Below, in pieces: positions 28,223 to 36,350 of a DNA stretch of 64,000 bases. Each line of letters starts with the position of its first letter. Within the stretch, counting starts at the first letter, position 1. Where the stretch lies: assembly GCA_029202485.1 (NCBI GenBank), contig CP119313.1:2232001-2296000 (forward strand), given 5' to 3'. A program made the position numbers and the translations under genes. Source of the DNA: Candidatus Pedobacter colombiensis. Its GTDB lineage: Bacteria > Bacteroidota > Bacteroidia > Sphingobacteriales > Sphingobacteriaceae. Under the pieces are notes generated by a model. It worked only from the letters and a program-made list of their open reading frames with translations. It was not told where the DNA came from and made no database searches.

Positions 28223-28969
28223 ATGCTTAAAAAAGAACGCCATTGGCACATTATTAAACAACTAAACCTGCATAATAAAGTACTGTCGTCTGATTTGGCG
28301 ATTGAGTTGAATATATCGGAGGATACCATCAGGCGTGATTTGAACGAGTTGGATGAATCCGGCCAGATTGTAAAGGTGCACGGCGGAGCCTTATCAAAAT
28401 CATACCATTATCCGTTTCAGCAAAACCATGTTTATGCAGCTGATGCTAAAAAGGAGATTGCTCGTAAGGCAATTGGCTTAATTAAAGACGGCATGGTGGT
28501 ACTAACTGGCGGTGGTACTACCATTATTGAAATGGTACGAATGCTGCCGCTTGATCTTTCCTGCACCATATTTACCATCAGTCCACCAGTAGCGTTGCAA
28601 CTGGCCGATCATCATTTAATAAAGGTAGTATTAATAGGTGGCGAGTTTTCAAAAGACTCGCAAGTGTGTACAGGTGGGGAGGTTATAAGTTATTTAAACG
28701 AAATGAAGTTTGATTTGTGCTTTTTAGGTACCAACGGTATTTCTGTAGCTGATGGTGTTACCGACTCTGACCTGGATATCGTATATGTTAAAAGGGCGAT
28801 GATAAAAGCATCTAAAAAGCTGATTATTACCTGTATTTCCGAAAAGCTTAATTCCGTACAGCGTTACCGGGTATGCATGCTGCAGCAAATCAGCAGCCTC
28901 ATAACCGACCTTGACCCTACAGATGATTTGCTACAGGCTTATGCCAACCAAAGTCTGCAGCTATTTTAG
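28223..28969 (+). CDS. DeoR/GlpR-family transcriptional regulator
   Basis: 248 residues. Residues 1-57 form the N-terminal winged helix-turn-helix: LNLHNKVLSSDLAIELNIS, EDTIRRDLNELDESGQIVKV, HGGAL, which is the DeoR signature. Residues about 75-235 form the DeoR C-terminal sensor domain of the phosphosugar-isomerase-like fold (KEIARKAIGLIKDGMVVLTGG, VLIGGEFSKDSQVCTGGE, FLGTNGISVADGVTDSD). Such repressors usually sense a phosphorylated sugar intermediate. The gene is divergent from the SusC/SusD/DUF4397 cluster, which is its likely target. Full length for the family, with ATG start at 28223. Confidence 0.92.
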   Translation: MLKKERHWHIIKQLNLHNKVLSSDLAIELNISEDTIRRDLNELDESGQIVKVHGGALSKSYHYPFQQNHVYAADAKKEIARKAIGLIKDGMVVLTGGGTTIIEMVRMLPLDLSCTIFTISPPVALQLADHHLIKVVLIGGEFSKDSQVCTGGEVISYLNEMKFDLCFLGTNGISVADGVTDSDLDIVYVKRAMIKASKKLIITCISEKLNSVQRYRVCMLQQISSLITDLDPTDDLLQAYANQSLQLF

Positions 28970-29012
28970 TATCTGCAATCTTATTGCTTGGTGGAAAACA
29001 TTAAAGGAAATT

Positions 29013-30386
29013 TTATTTTACATAAACCGTTTTAATATTTACAAATTCGTGGATTCCAAATGATCCCAGTTCACGACCATATCCCGACTGATTGATGCCT
29101 CCAAAAGGTAACCGCGGGTCGGACTTTACCAATGAATTTACAAAGCAAGACCCTGCCTGTAACCTTGTTCTGGCAATTTCTTCTCCAAGCGAACCATCTT
29201 TAGTAAACACAGCAGCACCCAAACCAAATGAAGTGTCATTTGCCAGTGCAATCGCATCATCCGTATCTCGGGCAGTTAAAATAGCTGCTACCGGACCAAA
29301 CATTTCTTCACTATAAACAGGCATCCCTTTTTTTATGCCTGTTAATATAGTTGGTTCATAAAAAGCATGATTGTTCTTAAATGTAGGAATCTGACCACCA
29401 AGTATGCATTTAGCACCCATTTCTATATTCTTTAATACTTGTTGATGAAGTTGATCACGCAAATCTGCTCTGGCCATTGGGCCCAGATCATTTTCAGTAT
29501 CCAAAGGGTTACCCAATTTTCTCTGCTTCATCTTTTCCATAAAAAGCTTAGTAAACTCTTTTTCAATTTCCTTTACCACAATAAACCTTTTTGCAGCAAT
29601 ACAGCTTTGACCATTGTTGATCAATCTGCTGCTCACGCAAATGGTAGCAGCCTCTTCCAGGTCAGCATCAGCCAAAACAATATATGGATCGCTACCACCA
29701 AGTTCCAGTACTGTTTTTTTCAATAGCGCAGCAGCCTGTGCAGCAACCTTCATTCCGGCTTCAGTGCTGCCGGTCAAAGTAACTGCTTTTACATTAGGAT
29801 GGGCAATAGCCTGACCTACACCTTTACTCCCGATCATCAGTGTTTGAAACATGTGATTCGGGAATCCAGCATCCTTTACAAGCTTTTCTATAGCCAGGGC
29901 ACAGCCTGGAACATTTGATGCGTGTTTAAGCAATCCACAATTACCAGCCATCAAAGCAGGAGCGAGGAATCTAAAAACTTGCCAGAATGGAAAGTTCCAG
30001 GGCATAATGGCAAGCAGAACACCTATTGGCTGAAAGCTGACATAACTTTTCGAAGCCTCAGTAGCTATCAGTTGATCTTTAAGGAAATTAACGCCATGCT
30101 CTGCGTAATATTTGCAGACACCGGCACATTTGTCTATCTCACCAGCACCATCCTTTATCGGTTTTCCCATTTCCAGTGCCATCAGGTTTGCCAGGTTTGC
30201 CCTTTCTTTATACAGTTGATCAGCAAGGTTATTTAACAAGGTTAAACGCTCGTGAAAACTAGTTTCACGCCATTTTAACCAGGCATTGTGCGTTTGTTCG
30301 ATTTTATGAATAACCGTACTTTCGGCATCCTCATTATAAGACTTAATGAGCTCGCCAGTAGTTGGATTAACAGATTGTATTTTCAT
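29013..30386 (-). CDS. NAD(P)-dependent aldehyde dehydrogenase, succinate-semialdehyde type
   Basis: 457 residues from ATG 30386 (an upstream TTG at 30434 would add an unlikely 16-residue tail). Aldehyde dehydrogenase family: MPWNFPFWQVFRFLAPALMAG for the oxyanion/cofactor region, LTGSTEAG for the dinucleotide site, LELGGSDP with Glu228 as general base, and NNGQSCIAAKR with catalytic Cys262. N-terminal MKIQSVNPTTGELI and overall length fit the short NAD-dependent succinate-semialdehyde dehydrogenase group, which oxidises the semialdehyde to succinate in the cytoplasm. It is transcribed alone, convergent with the DeoR gene. The ALDH family is certain; the exact substrate is less so, so the gabD name is not assigned. 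Confidence 0.88.
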   Translation of the reverse strand: MKIQSVNPTTGELIKSYNEDAESTVIHKIEQTHNAWLKWRETSFHERLTLLNNLADQLYKERANLANLMALEMGKPIKDGAGEIDKCAGVCKYYAEHGVNFLKDQLIATEASKSYVSFQPIGVLLAIMPWNFPFWQVFRFLAPALMAGNCGLLKHASNVPGCALAIEKLVKDAGFPNHMFQTLMIGSKGVGQAIAHPNVKAVTLTGSTEAGMKVAAQAAALLKKTVLELGGSDPYIVLADADLEEAATICVSSRLINNGQSCIAAKRFIVVKEIEKEFTKLFMEKMKQRKLGNPLDTENDLGPMARADLRDQLHQQVLKNIEMGAKCILGGQIPTFKNNHAFYEPTILTGIKKGMPVYSEEMFGPVAAILTARDTDDAIALANDTSFGLGAAVFTKDGSLGEEIARTRLQAGSCFVNSLVKSDPRLPFGGINQSGYGRELGSFGIHEFVNIKTVYVK

Positions 30387-30477
30387 AGTAAGGATGTTAA
30401 ATTTATTAGTTGCGGCCAAAAATTGCAGCAGCAATTATAATAACACCAATTTCCTGATTTTTGTGTAGATATTCTTT

Positions 30478-30529
30478 AATAATAAAATGAAAATGGCCGG
30501 TATTTACCGGCCATTTTCATTTTATTATT
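30478..30529 (-). terminator. Perfect 25-bp hairpin overlapping the stop codon of the SRPBCC gene
   Basis: Bases 30478-30502 are exactly complementary to 30505-30529, with only two bases between. The central part is TGGCCGGTA/TACCGGCCA and the outer part is AT-rich, giving a T-rich tail on the minus strand. The stop codon (30525-30527) and the last codon of the gene at 30525-31067 lie within the stem. It acts most likely as the transcription terminator of that gene. Confidence 0.75.
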
Positions 30530-31067
30530 GTTTCTCTAGTGTAGTTTTTAATGTATCTAAACCACCTTGCAGATCTTTACCCAACATACTTTCCATATCC
30601 ATAAAAAGGAGCATAAGGTTCATTGGGTAACCCATTCTGCCTTTAAAACCCCATTTTACCTTTGTTTGGTTTTCTCCCAGTGACTGAGTGGTCATATATG
30701 CATCATCCTCAGAATTAAAAGGTTCTTTAAAGCGCAGTTTCATATCAATTCTGTCGCCTTCAGTTATATTGGTAATCTCTTGCTCACCTTTACCTACATT
30801 TTTATTCGTGCTCTCCCAGGTCGATATAAAACCAACAGTACCGTCAGTCCCACTGTAAGTCTTTTTTGCAGCCGGATCAATACGGTTCCAGACACTATAC
30901 TGGTCCTGATTTTTAATGTGTTTAATGTAATCAAACACTTCAGTTACAGGCTTGTTGATGGTGACTTCGCGCTCAACAGCGTAATCCTTTTTCACAAAAA
31001 GTGCAACGACTAATGCCAGAATTATAATCCCAACAATTAAAAATAATAGTCCTTTTAAAATTTTCAT
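30525..31067 (-). CDS. SRPBCC-family (polyketide cyclase/START-like) membrane-anchored protein
   Basis: 180 residues. Residues about 1-25 are a hydrophobic anchor or uncleaved signal (ILKGLLFLIVGIIILALVVALFV). The rest fits the SRPBCC lipid-binding fold: VEREVTINKPVTEVFDYIKH, WNRIDPAAKKTYSG, GEQEITNITEGDRIDMKLRF and TKVKWGFKGRMGYPMNLM, ending MLGKDLQGGLDTLKTTLE. Such proteins are common single genes in Bacteroidota, with unknown ligands. It is transcribed alone; a strong hairpin overlaps its stop. Family call is good, function unknown. Confidence 0.85.
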   Translation of the reverse strand: MKILKGLLFLIVGIIILALVVALFVKKDYAVEREVTINKPVTEVFDYIKHIKNQDQYSVWNRIDPAAKKTYSGTDGTVGFISTWESTNKNVGKGEQEITNITEGDRIDMKLRFKEPFNSEDDAYMTTQSLGENQTKVKWGFKGRMGYPMNLMLLFMDMESMLGKDLQGGLDTLKTTLEKQ

Positions 31068-31239
31068 AATATTATAGTTTGGTTTTAATGAACAGTTTCA
31101 GACACATTAATAATGTTTGCCTATGTAAAGATGATTAATTTTTAGGTAAATTTCCAAATGCATTTAACGGGTGTTTAAAAACAACGGCAGGAATATTGCA
31201 GATTGTTTTTACAACTTAAACCGTTAACACAATTTTTAA

Positions 31240-32223
31240 ATGATGAAGAAACAATGGTTGGGCTTTATCCTTATGGTATTGTCGTATCATGTAAAAGCAC
31301 AAGATACCTCCGCGGCAACCGCTGCACCTATAACCAATAAGCCCGTTGCTGTTCAGTTGAATAGAACGCCAGAAGCATTAGGAATATCACAAAAAACAAT
31401 GGATAGGGTAAAAGCATTGCCCAATGCACCGGTTAACATAGCCCTTTTTGCAGTCGATAGGCGTACGGAAGACGATCGTGCAAACTCAGATGTAATTATG
31501 GTGATTTCTATTGATCAGCAAACCGGAAAAATAAAAATGTCGTCAATTATGCGGGATACCTATGTGAATATTGAAGGACATGGCATGGATAAAATCAATG
31601 CGGCATATGCCTTTGGTGGACCACAGCTTGCTATAAAAACCATCAACCAAAACTTTGATCTGGATATTAAAGATTATATGAATGTTGATTTTTATAGCGC
31701 GGCAAAAATTGTCGATGCACTTGGTGGAGTAAATGTAAATGTAAAAGAGCCCGAGCTTTCATACCTGAACAATTACCTGGACGAACTGGCTATCTATGAA
31801 AAAATACCAGTTATACATGTAAATACTGCAGGTTTTCAGAGACTAAGTGGGAGGCAGGCAGTGGCCTATACAAGGATCAGGGGAGTGGGTAATGGCGATT
31901 ATGAAAGAACTGAAAGACAAAGGTCTGTATTGGTTGCATTGTTCAGTAAATTGAAAAGTTCGGGACAAGAAGTCTTTCCTGTTTTTGCCTCGCAGGTTTT
32001 ACCCAATCTGGAAACAAGTATGGCTAATTTCACCCTCATGAAGTTTGCCGGCAGCATTTTAAACTCACAAAATAAAGTCATTGATCAGGCAAGGTTTCCA
32101 CTGGATGGGCAAAGTGCGGGGAAAAGGATCAACAATATATGGTATCTGACCACTGATTTAAAAACCACTACAAATTCCATTCATAATTTTATTTATAAAA
32201 GTGTAAAGCCGACTGGCAAGTGA
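31240..32223 (+). CDS. LytR-CpsA-Psr (LCP) family protein
   Basis: 327 residues with a signal peptide (LGFILMVLSYHVKAQ). The complete LCP core is visible over about residues 60-260: NIALFAVDRR, SDVIMVISIDQQTGKIKMSS, MRDTYVNIEGHG, DKINAAYAFGG, VDFYSAAKIVDALGGVNVNV, RLSGRQAVAYTRIRGVGNGDYERTERQ. In Gram-positive bacteria LCP enzymes transfer undecaprenyl-linked polymers onto peptidoglycan or proteins. Here there is no adjacent capsule or teichoic acid gene and the expected location is the periplasm or outer envelope. The Arg and Asp residues of the phosphate-binding site are in place, so activity is possible. The acceptor in a diderm cell is unknown. Confidence 0.9.
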   Translation: MMKKQWLGFILMVLSYHVKAQDTSAATAAPITNKPVAVQLNRTPEALGISQKTMDRVKALPNAPVNIALFAVDRRTEDDRANSDVIMVISIDQQTGKIKMSSIMRDTYVNIEGHGMDKINAAYAFGGPQLAIKTINQNFDLDIKDYMNVDFYSAAKIVDALGGVNVNVKEPELSYLNNYLDELAIYEKIPVIHVNTAGFQRLSGRQAVAYTRIRGVGNGDYERTERQRSVLVALFSKLKSSGQEVFPVFASQVLPNLETSMANFTLMKFAGSILNSQNKVIDQARFPLDGQSAGKRINNIWYLTTDLKTTTNSIHNFIYKSVKPTGK

Positions 32224-32316
32224 TCGACTTTGGTGGCTTAAAATGATAATTATTTGGCATATTGTGATAACTTTATCATAAATAATGCAGGTAGTTTTGA
32301 TCATTAAACCAAAGGT

Positions 32317-33819
32317 ATGTACGCGAATAGAATATTGAGAGCCGAACTTGCAGATAAGATTATTACTTCTGAACAAGCCGCAGCTTTATTTAAAGATAAG
32401 ATGGTGGTGGCCTCGAGTGGCTTTACAAAGGCAGGAGACAGCAAAGCGGTTTTAATAGCATTAGCAGAGCGTGCTAAAACAGATCCTTTAAAAATTACGC
32501 TTATGACCGGTGCTTCATTGGGGCAGGGTACAGATGGCGCATTGGCGGCTGCAAATGCGCTTTCGCTACGCTTACCTTTTCAGGTTGACCCCATATTAAG
32601 GAAGGCCATCAATACGGGCGAGATCTTATTTATAGATCAACACCTTGGCGAAACGGCAAATTTATTAAAGGCTAATAATTTCCCTAAAATAGATATTGCC
32701 ATACTCGAAGCTGCGCTGATCGAAGCAGATGGTAGTATTGTACCTACAACATCTGTAGGAAATTCGGCTTCATTTGCGGCATTGGCAGATCAAATTATCA
32801 TTGAGGTGAATACTACTATACCATTTTCTGTCTGTGGTTTACATGATATATTTTCTACCGGATCTTACCCGAGGAGGCCTGTTATTCCAATAGTTTCTGC
32901 AGATACTCGTATTGGTCGCACCACGATTCCAATAGATCCAGCCAAAATTGCAGGTATTGTAATCACCTCTAAAACGGATAGTCCTGCCGAGATTGCTCCA
33001 CCCGATGAAGCCACAAAGGCAATTGCAAAGCATCTGGTGTCTTTCTTCAGTAGAGAAGTAGAAGCCGGACACCTTAGCAAATCCTTACTTCCCTTACAGG
33101 CAGGTATAGGTAAAGTAGCCAATGCAGTACTGCATGGTTTCATGGATGGAGATTTCGAAAACCTGACCATGTATTCAGAAGTGTTACAGGATAGTACTTT
33201 TGATCTGTTGGATTCAGGGAAAATGACCTTTGCTTCAGGTTCTTCAATCACCGTTTCTGAAGCTTATTACGATAAAATATTTAGTGATTTTGATCGATAT
33301 AAAGATAAAGTAATTTTGCGACCTCAGGACATTAGCAATGCTGCAGAGGTAATCAGACGTCTGGGCGTAATTACCATTAACACGGCGCTGGAATGCGACT
33401 TATATGGCAATGTAAATTCTACTCATGTGGCGGGCATAAACATGATGAATGGAATAGGGGGCTCGGGAGATTTTGCAAGGAATGCATATTTAAGTGTTTT
33501 TGTAACAACTTCTTCAGCAAAAGCCGAAACCATTTCCTGTATTGTTCCGATGGTTTCGCATGTAGACCATACAGAGCATGATGTAGATATCATTGTTACA
33601 GAACAAGGTTTAGCCGATTTGCGTGGACTGGCACCGCGGCAACGGGCGAGCGTAATTATCGAAAATTGTGTACATCCCGCTTATAAAGCAGGATTGACTG
33701 ATTATTTTGAGAGGGCCTGCGAGCGTGGTGGACAAACACCACATGTTTTGGAAGAGGCACTTAGCTGGCATAGCAAGCTAAGAGAAACCGGAACCATGAA
33801 AAATACCTGGCTCCAATAA
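32317..33819 (+). CDS. Acetyl-CoA hydrolase/transferase family, succinate CoA-transferase type
   Basis: 500 residues with no signal peptide. Two CoA-transferase halves: the N-terminal half has VVASSGFTKAGDSKAVLIAL and TGASLGQGTDG, and the C-terminal half has ECDLYGNVNSTHVAGINMMN and GIGGSGDFARNAYLS, then VDHTEHDVDIIVTEQGLADLRGL. MYSEVLQDSTFD holds Glu288, placed as the catalytic glutamate that forms the CoA thioester (inference from the family). It would move CoA between succinate and acetate in the cytoplasm, making acetate or recovering acetyl-CoA. An AAAGG sequence precedes the ATG. Transcribed alone. Family call firm. Confidence 0.92.
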   Translation: MYANRILRAELADKIITSEQAAALFKDKMVVASSGFTKAGDSKAVLIALAERAKTDPLKITLMTGASLGQGTDGALAAANALSLRLPFQVDPILRKAINTGEILFIDQHLGETANLLKANNFPKIDIAILEAALIEADGSIVPTTSVGNSASFAALADQIIIEVNTTIPFSVCGLHDIFSTGSYPRRPVIPIVSADTRIGRTTIPIDPAKIAGIVITSKTDSPAEIAPPDEATKAIAKHLVSFFSREVEAGHLSKSLLPLQAGIGKVANAVLHGFMDGDFENLTMYSEVLQDSTFDLLDSGKMTFASGSSITVSEAYYDKIFSDFDRYKDKVILRPQDISNAAEVIRRLGVITINTALECDLYGNVNSTHVAGINMMNGIGGSGDFARNAYLSVFVTTSSAKAETISCIVPMVSHVDHTEHDVDIIVTEQGLADLRGLAPRQRASVIIENCVHPAYKAGLTDYFERACERGGQTPHVLEEALSWHSKLRETGTMKNTWLQ

Positions 33820-33843
33820 GTATTTACACCATAATTTAATCTT

Positions 33844-34278
33844 ATGAATAATCTAATCTTTAAAGGTGTTTTAATTGGCCTTTTATTAAGCGCAAGCAGT
33901 TTAACTGTAAGTGCTCAAAAAATTGATGAGCAGGAGCTTAAAGTTAACATAGGCAAAATTTCCAATTCAACGCAACAGCTAAAGAATTTGGAGCCTGTTA
34001 CCTTCAAATATGACGTCAATAAATACCAGTATCTTAAACTTCCTGCCGGAGAACAGTACGGGTTTATGGCTAGTAATGTGCAGTCTGAATTTCCGGCGAT
34101 GGTGTATGAGGTTTCAAGTGTTTACGCATCTGGCAAGAACAACAGTAAAATCGCTAAATATAGCACTGTACAGACAGAGAATCTGATCCCTGTACTGGTA
34201 GCCGCAATTAAAGAGCAGCAAGCAGAAATAGAGCTTTTAAAGAATGAAGTAAAGCTGCTGCAAACTAAAATTAAATAA
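33844..34278 (+). CDS. Small secreted protein with S74-chaperone-like (endosialidase tail) domain
   Basis: 144 residues with signal peptide (LIGLLLSASSLTVSAQ). The remainder resembles the short intramolecular chaperone found at the end of tail-spike and Bacteroidota surface proteins: LKNLEPVTFKYDVNKYQYL, EQYGFMASNVQSEFPAMV, YSTVQTENLIPVLVAAIKEQ, ending in a coiled coil (QQAEIELLKNEVKLLQTK). In larger proteins this domain trimerises and cleaves itself off; here it stands alone. It lies 24 bases after the CoA-transferase, perhaps by read-through. Possible role is oligomer assembly at the cell surface; not proven. Confidence 0.72.
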   Translation: MNNLIFKGVLIGLLLSASSLTVSAQKIDEQELKVNIGKISNSTQQLKNLEPVTFKYDVNKYQYLKLPAGEQYGFMASNVQSEFPAMVYEVSSVYASGKNNSKIAKYSTVQTENLIPVLVAAIKEQQAEIELLKNEVKLLQTKIK

Positions 34279-34347
34279 GAGTTATCAAAGAATTTAAGAT
34301 CTGATTATATATTAGGGACTTGTGATGATATTGCTTATTTTTCGTGA

Positions 34348-34641
34348 ATGAAGACATTGAAACCCACCATAACTATTGAGTATTGTCCAAAATGTGGATG
34401 GATGCTTAGGGCGGCCTACATGGCGCAAGAGTTGTTGAGTACCTTTACTGATGAGCTTGGGGGCGTATTGTTGAAGCCTGCGGAAGTAGGAGGGGCGTAC
34501 ATTATAAGTATTAATGATGTTGTCGTATTTGACAGGAAGGAGAAAGCGCGTTTTCCGGAGATAAAGGAATTGAAACAATTGGTACGTGATGTAGTGAGTC
34601 CGGAGAAGAATCTTGGTCATTCTGATAGGGAGATCAATTAA
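34348..34641 (+). CDS. SelT/SelW/SelH-family thioredoxin-like protein (Cys form)
   Basis: 97 residues with the Rdx fold: TITIEYCPKCGWMLRAAYMAQELL has the CxxC redox motif (Cys13, Cys16) on the first loop, followed by the strands GVLLKPAEVGGAYIISIND and VVFDRKEKARFPEIKELKQLVRD. In eukaryotes one Cys is selenocysteine; bacterial members such as this have cysteine. Probable cytoplasmic redox or copper-related role; function unknown in bacteria. Single gene between the S74-like gene and the first tRNA-Lys. Confidence 0.85.
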   Translation: MKTLKPTITIEYCPKCGWMLRAAYMAQELLSTFTDELGGVLLKPAEVGGAYIISINDVVVFDRKEKARFPEIKELKQLVRDVVSPEKNLGHSDREIN

Positions 34642-34770
34642 ACAGGCAAGAGATTGCTCCTGATTTTTCAGAAATTAACAGCTTTTAGGCTTCAAATTAG
34701 CCGATAAAAATAACTAATTATAAATAATCTGGCTTAAAACCAGCGTAGTATATGCTTTCTCAATTAATTA

Positions 34771-34802
34771 TTTGCACAATATCTATCGTAACCCTATATT
34801 TG
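34771..34802 (+). promoter_or_regulatory. Bacteroidota-type promoter of tRNA-Lys copy 1
   Basis: TTTG at 34771-34774 and TATATTTG at 34795-34802, 20 bases apart, match the TTTG / TAnnTTTG consensus. The tRNA starts at 34850. This upstream region is not similar to that of copies 2 and 3. Confidence 0.75.
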
Positions 34803-34849
34803 CATCACTTTAAAAGGAAACGATTAGAGTAAACGTTCAAAAGAAAAAT

Positions 34850-34922
34850 GATTCCGTAGCTCAGCTGGTAGAGCATTACACTTTTAATGTAGTGGTCCTG
34901 GGTTCGAATCCCAGCGGGATCA
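34850..34922 (+). tRNA. tRNA-Lys (anticodon TTT), copy 1
   Basis: 73 bases fold into a standard cloverleaf: acceptor GATTCCG/CGGGATC, D arm GCTC/GAGC, anticodon stem TTACA/TGTAG with loop CTTTTAA (anticodon 34883-34885), T arm CTGGG-TTCGAAT-CCCAG. CCA is encoded at 34923-34925. The sequence is identical to the copies at 38000 and 44036. Confidence 0.97.
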
Positions 34923-34939
34923 CCAGATTCATCATCAAA

Positions 34940-34983
34940 AAGTAAAACCCCTTTAAACAATTGTTTGAAGGGGTTTTACTTTG
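34940..34983 (+). terminator. Terminator hairpin after tRNA-Lys copy 1
   Basis: AAGTAAAACCCCTT (34940-34953) pairs perfectly with AAGGGGTTTTACTT (34968-34981), a 14-bp stem with a 14-base loop directly after the tRNA. Confidence 0.75.
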
Positions 34984-35058
34984 CGGTAAGCCGCAGGAAA
35001 TTACCAACAACACAAAAACAAGCTTAATGGGAATTAGCAATGAATAAAAGCATAATGA

Positions 35059-36198
35059 ATGGATAAAATTAATTTATTAATTGCTGTAGCATTAATAGTA
35101 ATGTTCATTTCATTATTTCTATCATGCTTCCTGCTGACGGTTAAAACAGAGCATAAGTTAAGTAATCGTCTTTTTGCTTTTTTTTTAGTTTTAACTGCTA
35201 TTGATGTTAGTGGGAATTTCTTCGACTTTTTAAACGTAGGTCTATCAAATATTGGGATGTTTAGAAACTTATTAATTTTCTTACAGCTCCCAGCTTTTTA
35301 TTTATATGTTTTATCTGTCTGCTATTCTGATTTTAAGCTAAGATCCAGACATTTAATTCATATTATTCCTTTTCTAATAGCAAATTTAGTTTTGCTGCCT
35401 CGTTTTTATGCTGTCGACCTCGCTTCTAAAATTAATTTTCTTGAAAAAAGTAGCAGTAGGTTAGAAATACAGTTTAATCATATTCTTTTACATGTCCAAA
35501 TTGTGTTTTATATCATTGCTGCTTTTATGATATTGAGGAAATCAAAAAGAATATATCTTGAAAATTATGCAGGGGCAAGTATAGCATCACTGAATTGGTT
35601 ATTTCAGTTTACGGTGGCACTATCATTCTTCTATTTTATAGCGTTAGTAAAAAACATCTTTAAATTTACTGAGTATCCTAACATTTCTGAATGGTTAAAA
35701 ATCGGACTGCTCTTATTTGAGCTGCTCATCATTAGTTGGTACATGTTTAAAGCATTAAATCATCCAGATCTCTTTAGAAATATTGACTCAAAATTAAAAC
35801 TTGTAAAGGATCTCATTTCTGAAGAAGGAAAAAGTGAGCCAGCTATTGCAAATGAAAGCGAGTTTAATGCGGAGTTTTTGAAATTAAGGAATTACATGAT
35901 AGAAAAGAAGCCATTTCTTAATCCTTCCCTGACCATCAAAGATATTTCTAATGACCTTGAAATTCCTGTGCGAGACCTGTCTCTTTTGATTAATCATAAA
36001 CTAGAGCAGCATTTTTATGATTTTGTAAATACCTATCGTATAGAAAGTGCTATGGATATTTTAAAAGATGTTACAAAAAGTAAGGTGACAATTCTTGAAA
36101 TTTTATATGAAGTGGGCTTTAATTCAAAATCTTCCTTTAATAGCGCTTTTAAAAAACACACAGGAACCACCCCGACAGATTACCGTAAGGCTCTGTAG
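35059..36198 (+). CDS. Membrane-anchored AraC-family transcriptional regulator
   Basis: 379 residues. The first 235 or so contain seven predicted membrane segments (for example LLIAVALIVMFISLFLSCFL, IFLQLPAFYLYVLSV, IGLLLFELLIISWYMF). A cytoplasmic C-terminal AraC DNA-binding domain follows: LTIKDISNDLEIPVRDLSLL, FYDFVNTYRIESAMDIL, and VTILEILYEVGFNSKSSFNS with FKKHTGTTPTDYRKA. The 7TM-AraC design is common in Flavobacteria and Sphingobacteria and lets a membrane signal act directly on DNA. The next gene encodes a secreted serine hydrolase, a likely target. Both lie between tRNA-Lys copies 1 and 2. No sensory ligand can be inferred. Confidence 0.88.
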   Translation: MDKINLLIAVALIVMFISLFLSCFLLTVKTEHKLSNRLFAFFLVLTAIDVSGNFFDFLNVGLSNIGMFRNLLIFLQLPAFYLYVLSVCYSDFKLRSRHLIHIIPFLIANLVLLPRFYAVDLASKINFLEKSSSRLEIQFNHILLHVQIVFYIIAAFMILRKSKRIYLENYAGASIASLNWLFQFTVALSFFYFIALVKNIFKFTEYPNISEWLKIGLLLFELLIISWYMFKALNHPDLFRNIDSKLKLVKDLISEEGKSEPAIANESEFNAEFLKLRNYMIEKKPFLNPSLTIKDISNDLEIPVRDLSLLINHKLEQHFYDFVNTYRIESAMDILKDVTKSKVTILEILYEVGFNSKSSFNSAFKKHTGTTPTDYRKAL

Positions 36199-36234
36199 AA
36201 TAAAGCTTTGCAATTATTCGTACTTCTTGTTTTA

Positions 36235-36280
36235 AATACTCGTACTCATTTTCTCCAACAAATGCGTACGAGTATTTTTA
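36235..36280 (+). terminator. Terminator after the AraC-type gene
   Basis: AATACTCGTAC (36235-36245) pairs with GTACGAGTATT (36266-36276), an 11-bp stem with a 20-base loop, followed by T residues. It separates the regulator from the hydrolase gene. Confidence 0.7.
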
Positions 36281-36350
36281 TTCGGTCGCAAGGGCCTAAT
36301 TTCTTCCGCAAATTTGTATCGAAATAATTTTTAACATAAAACACGATACA

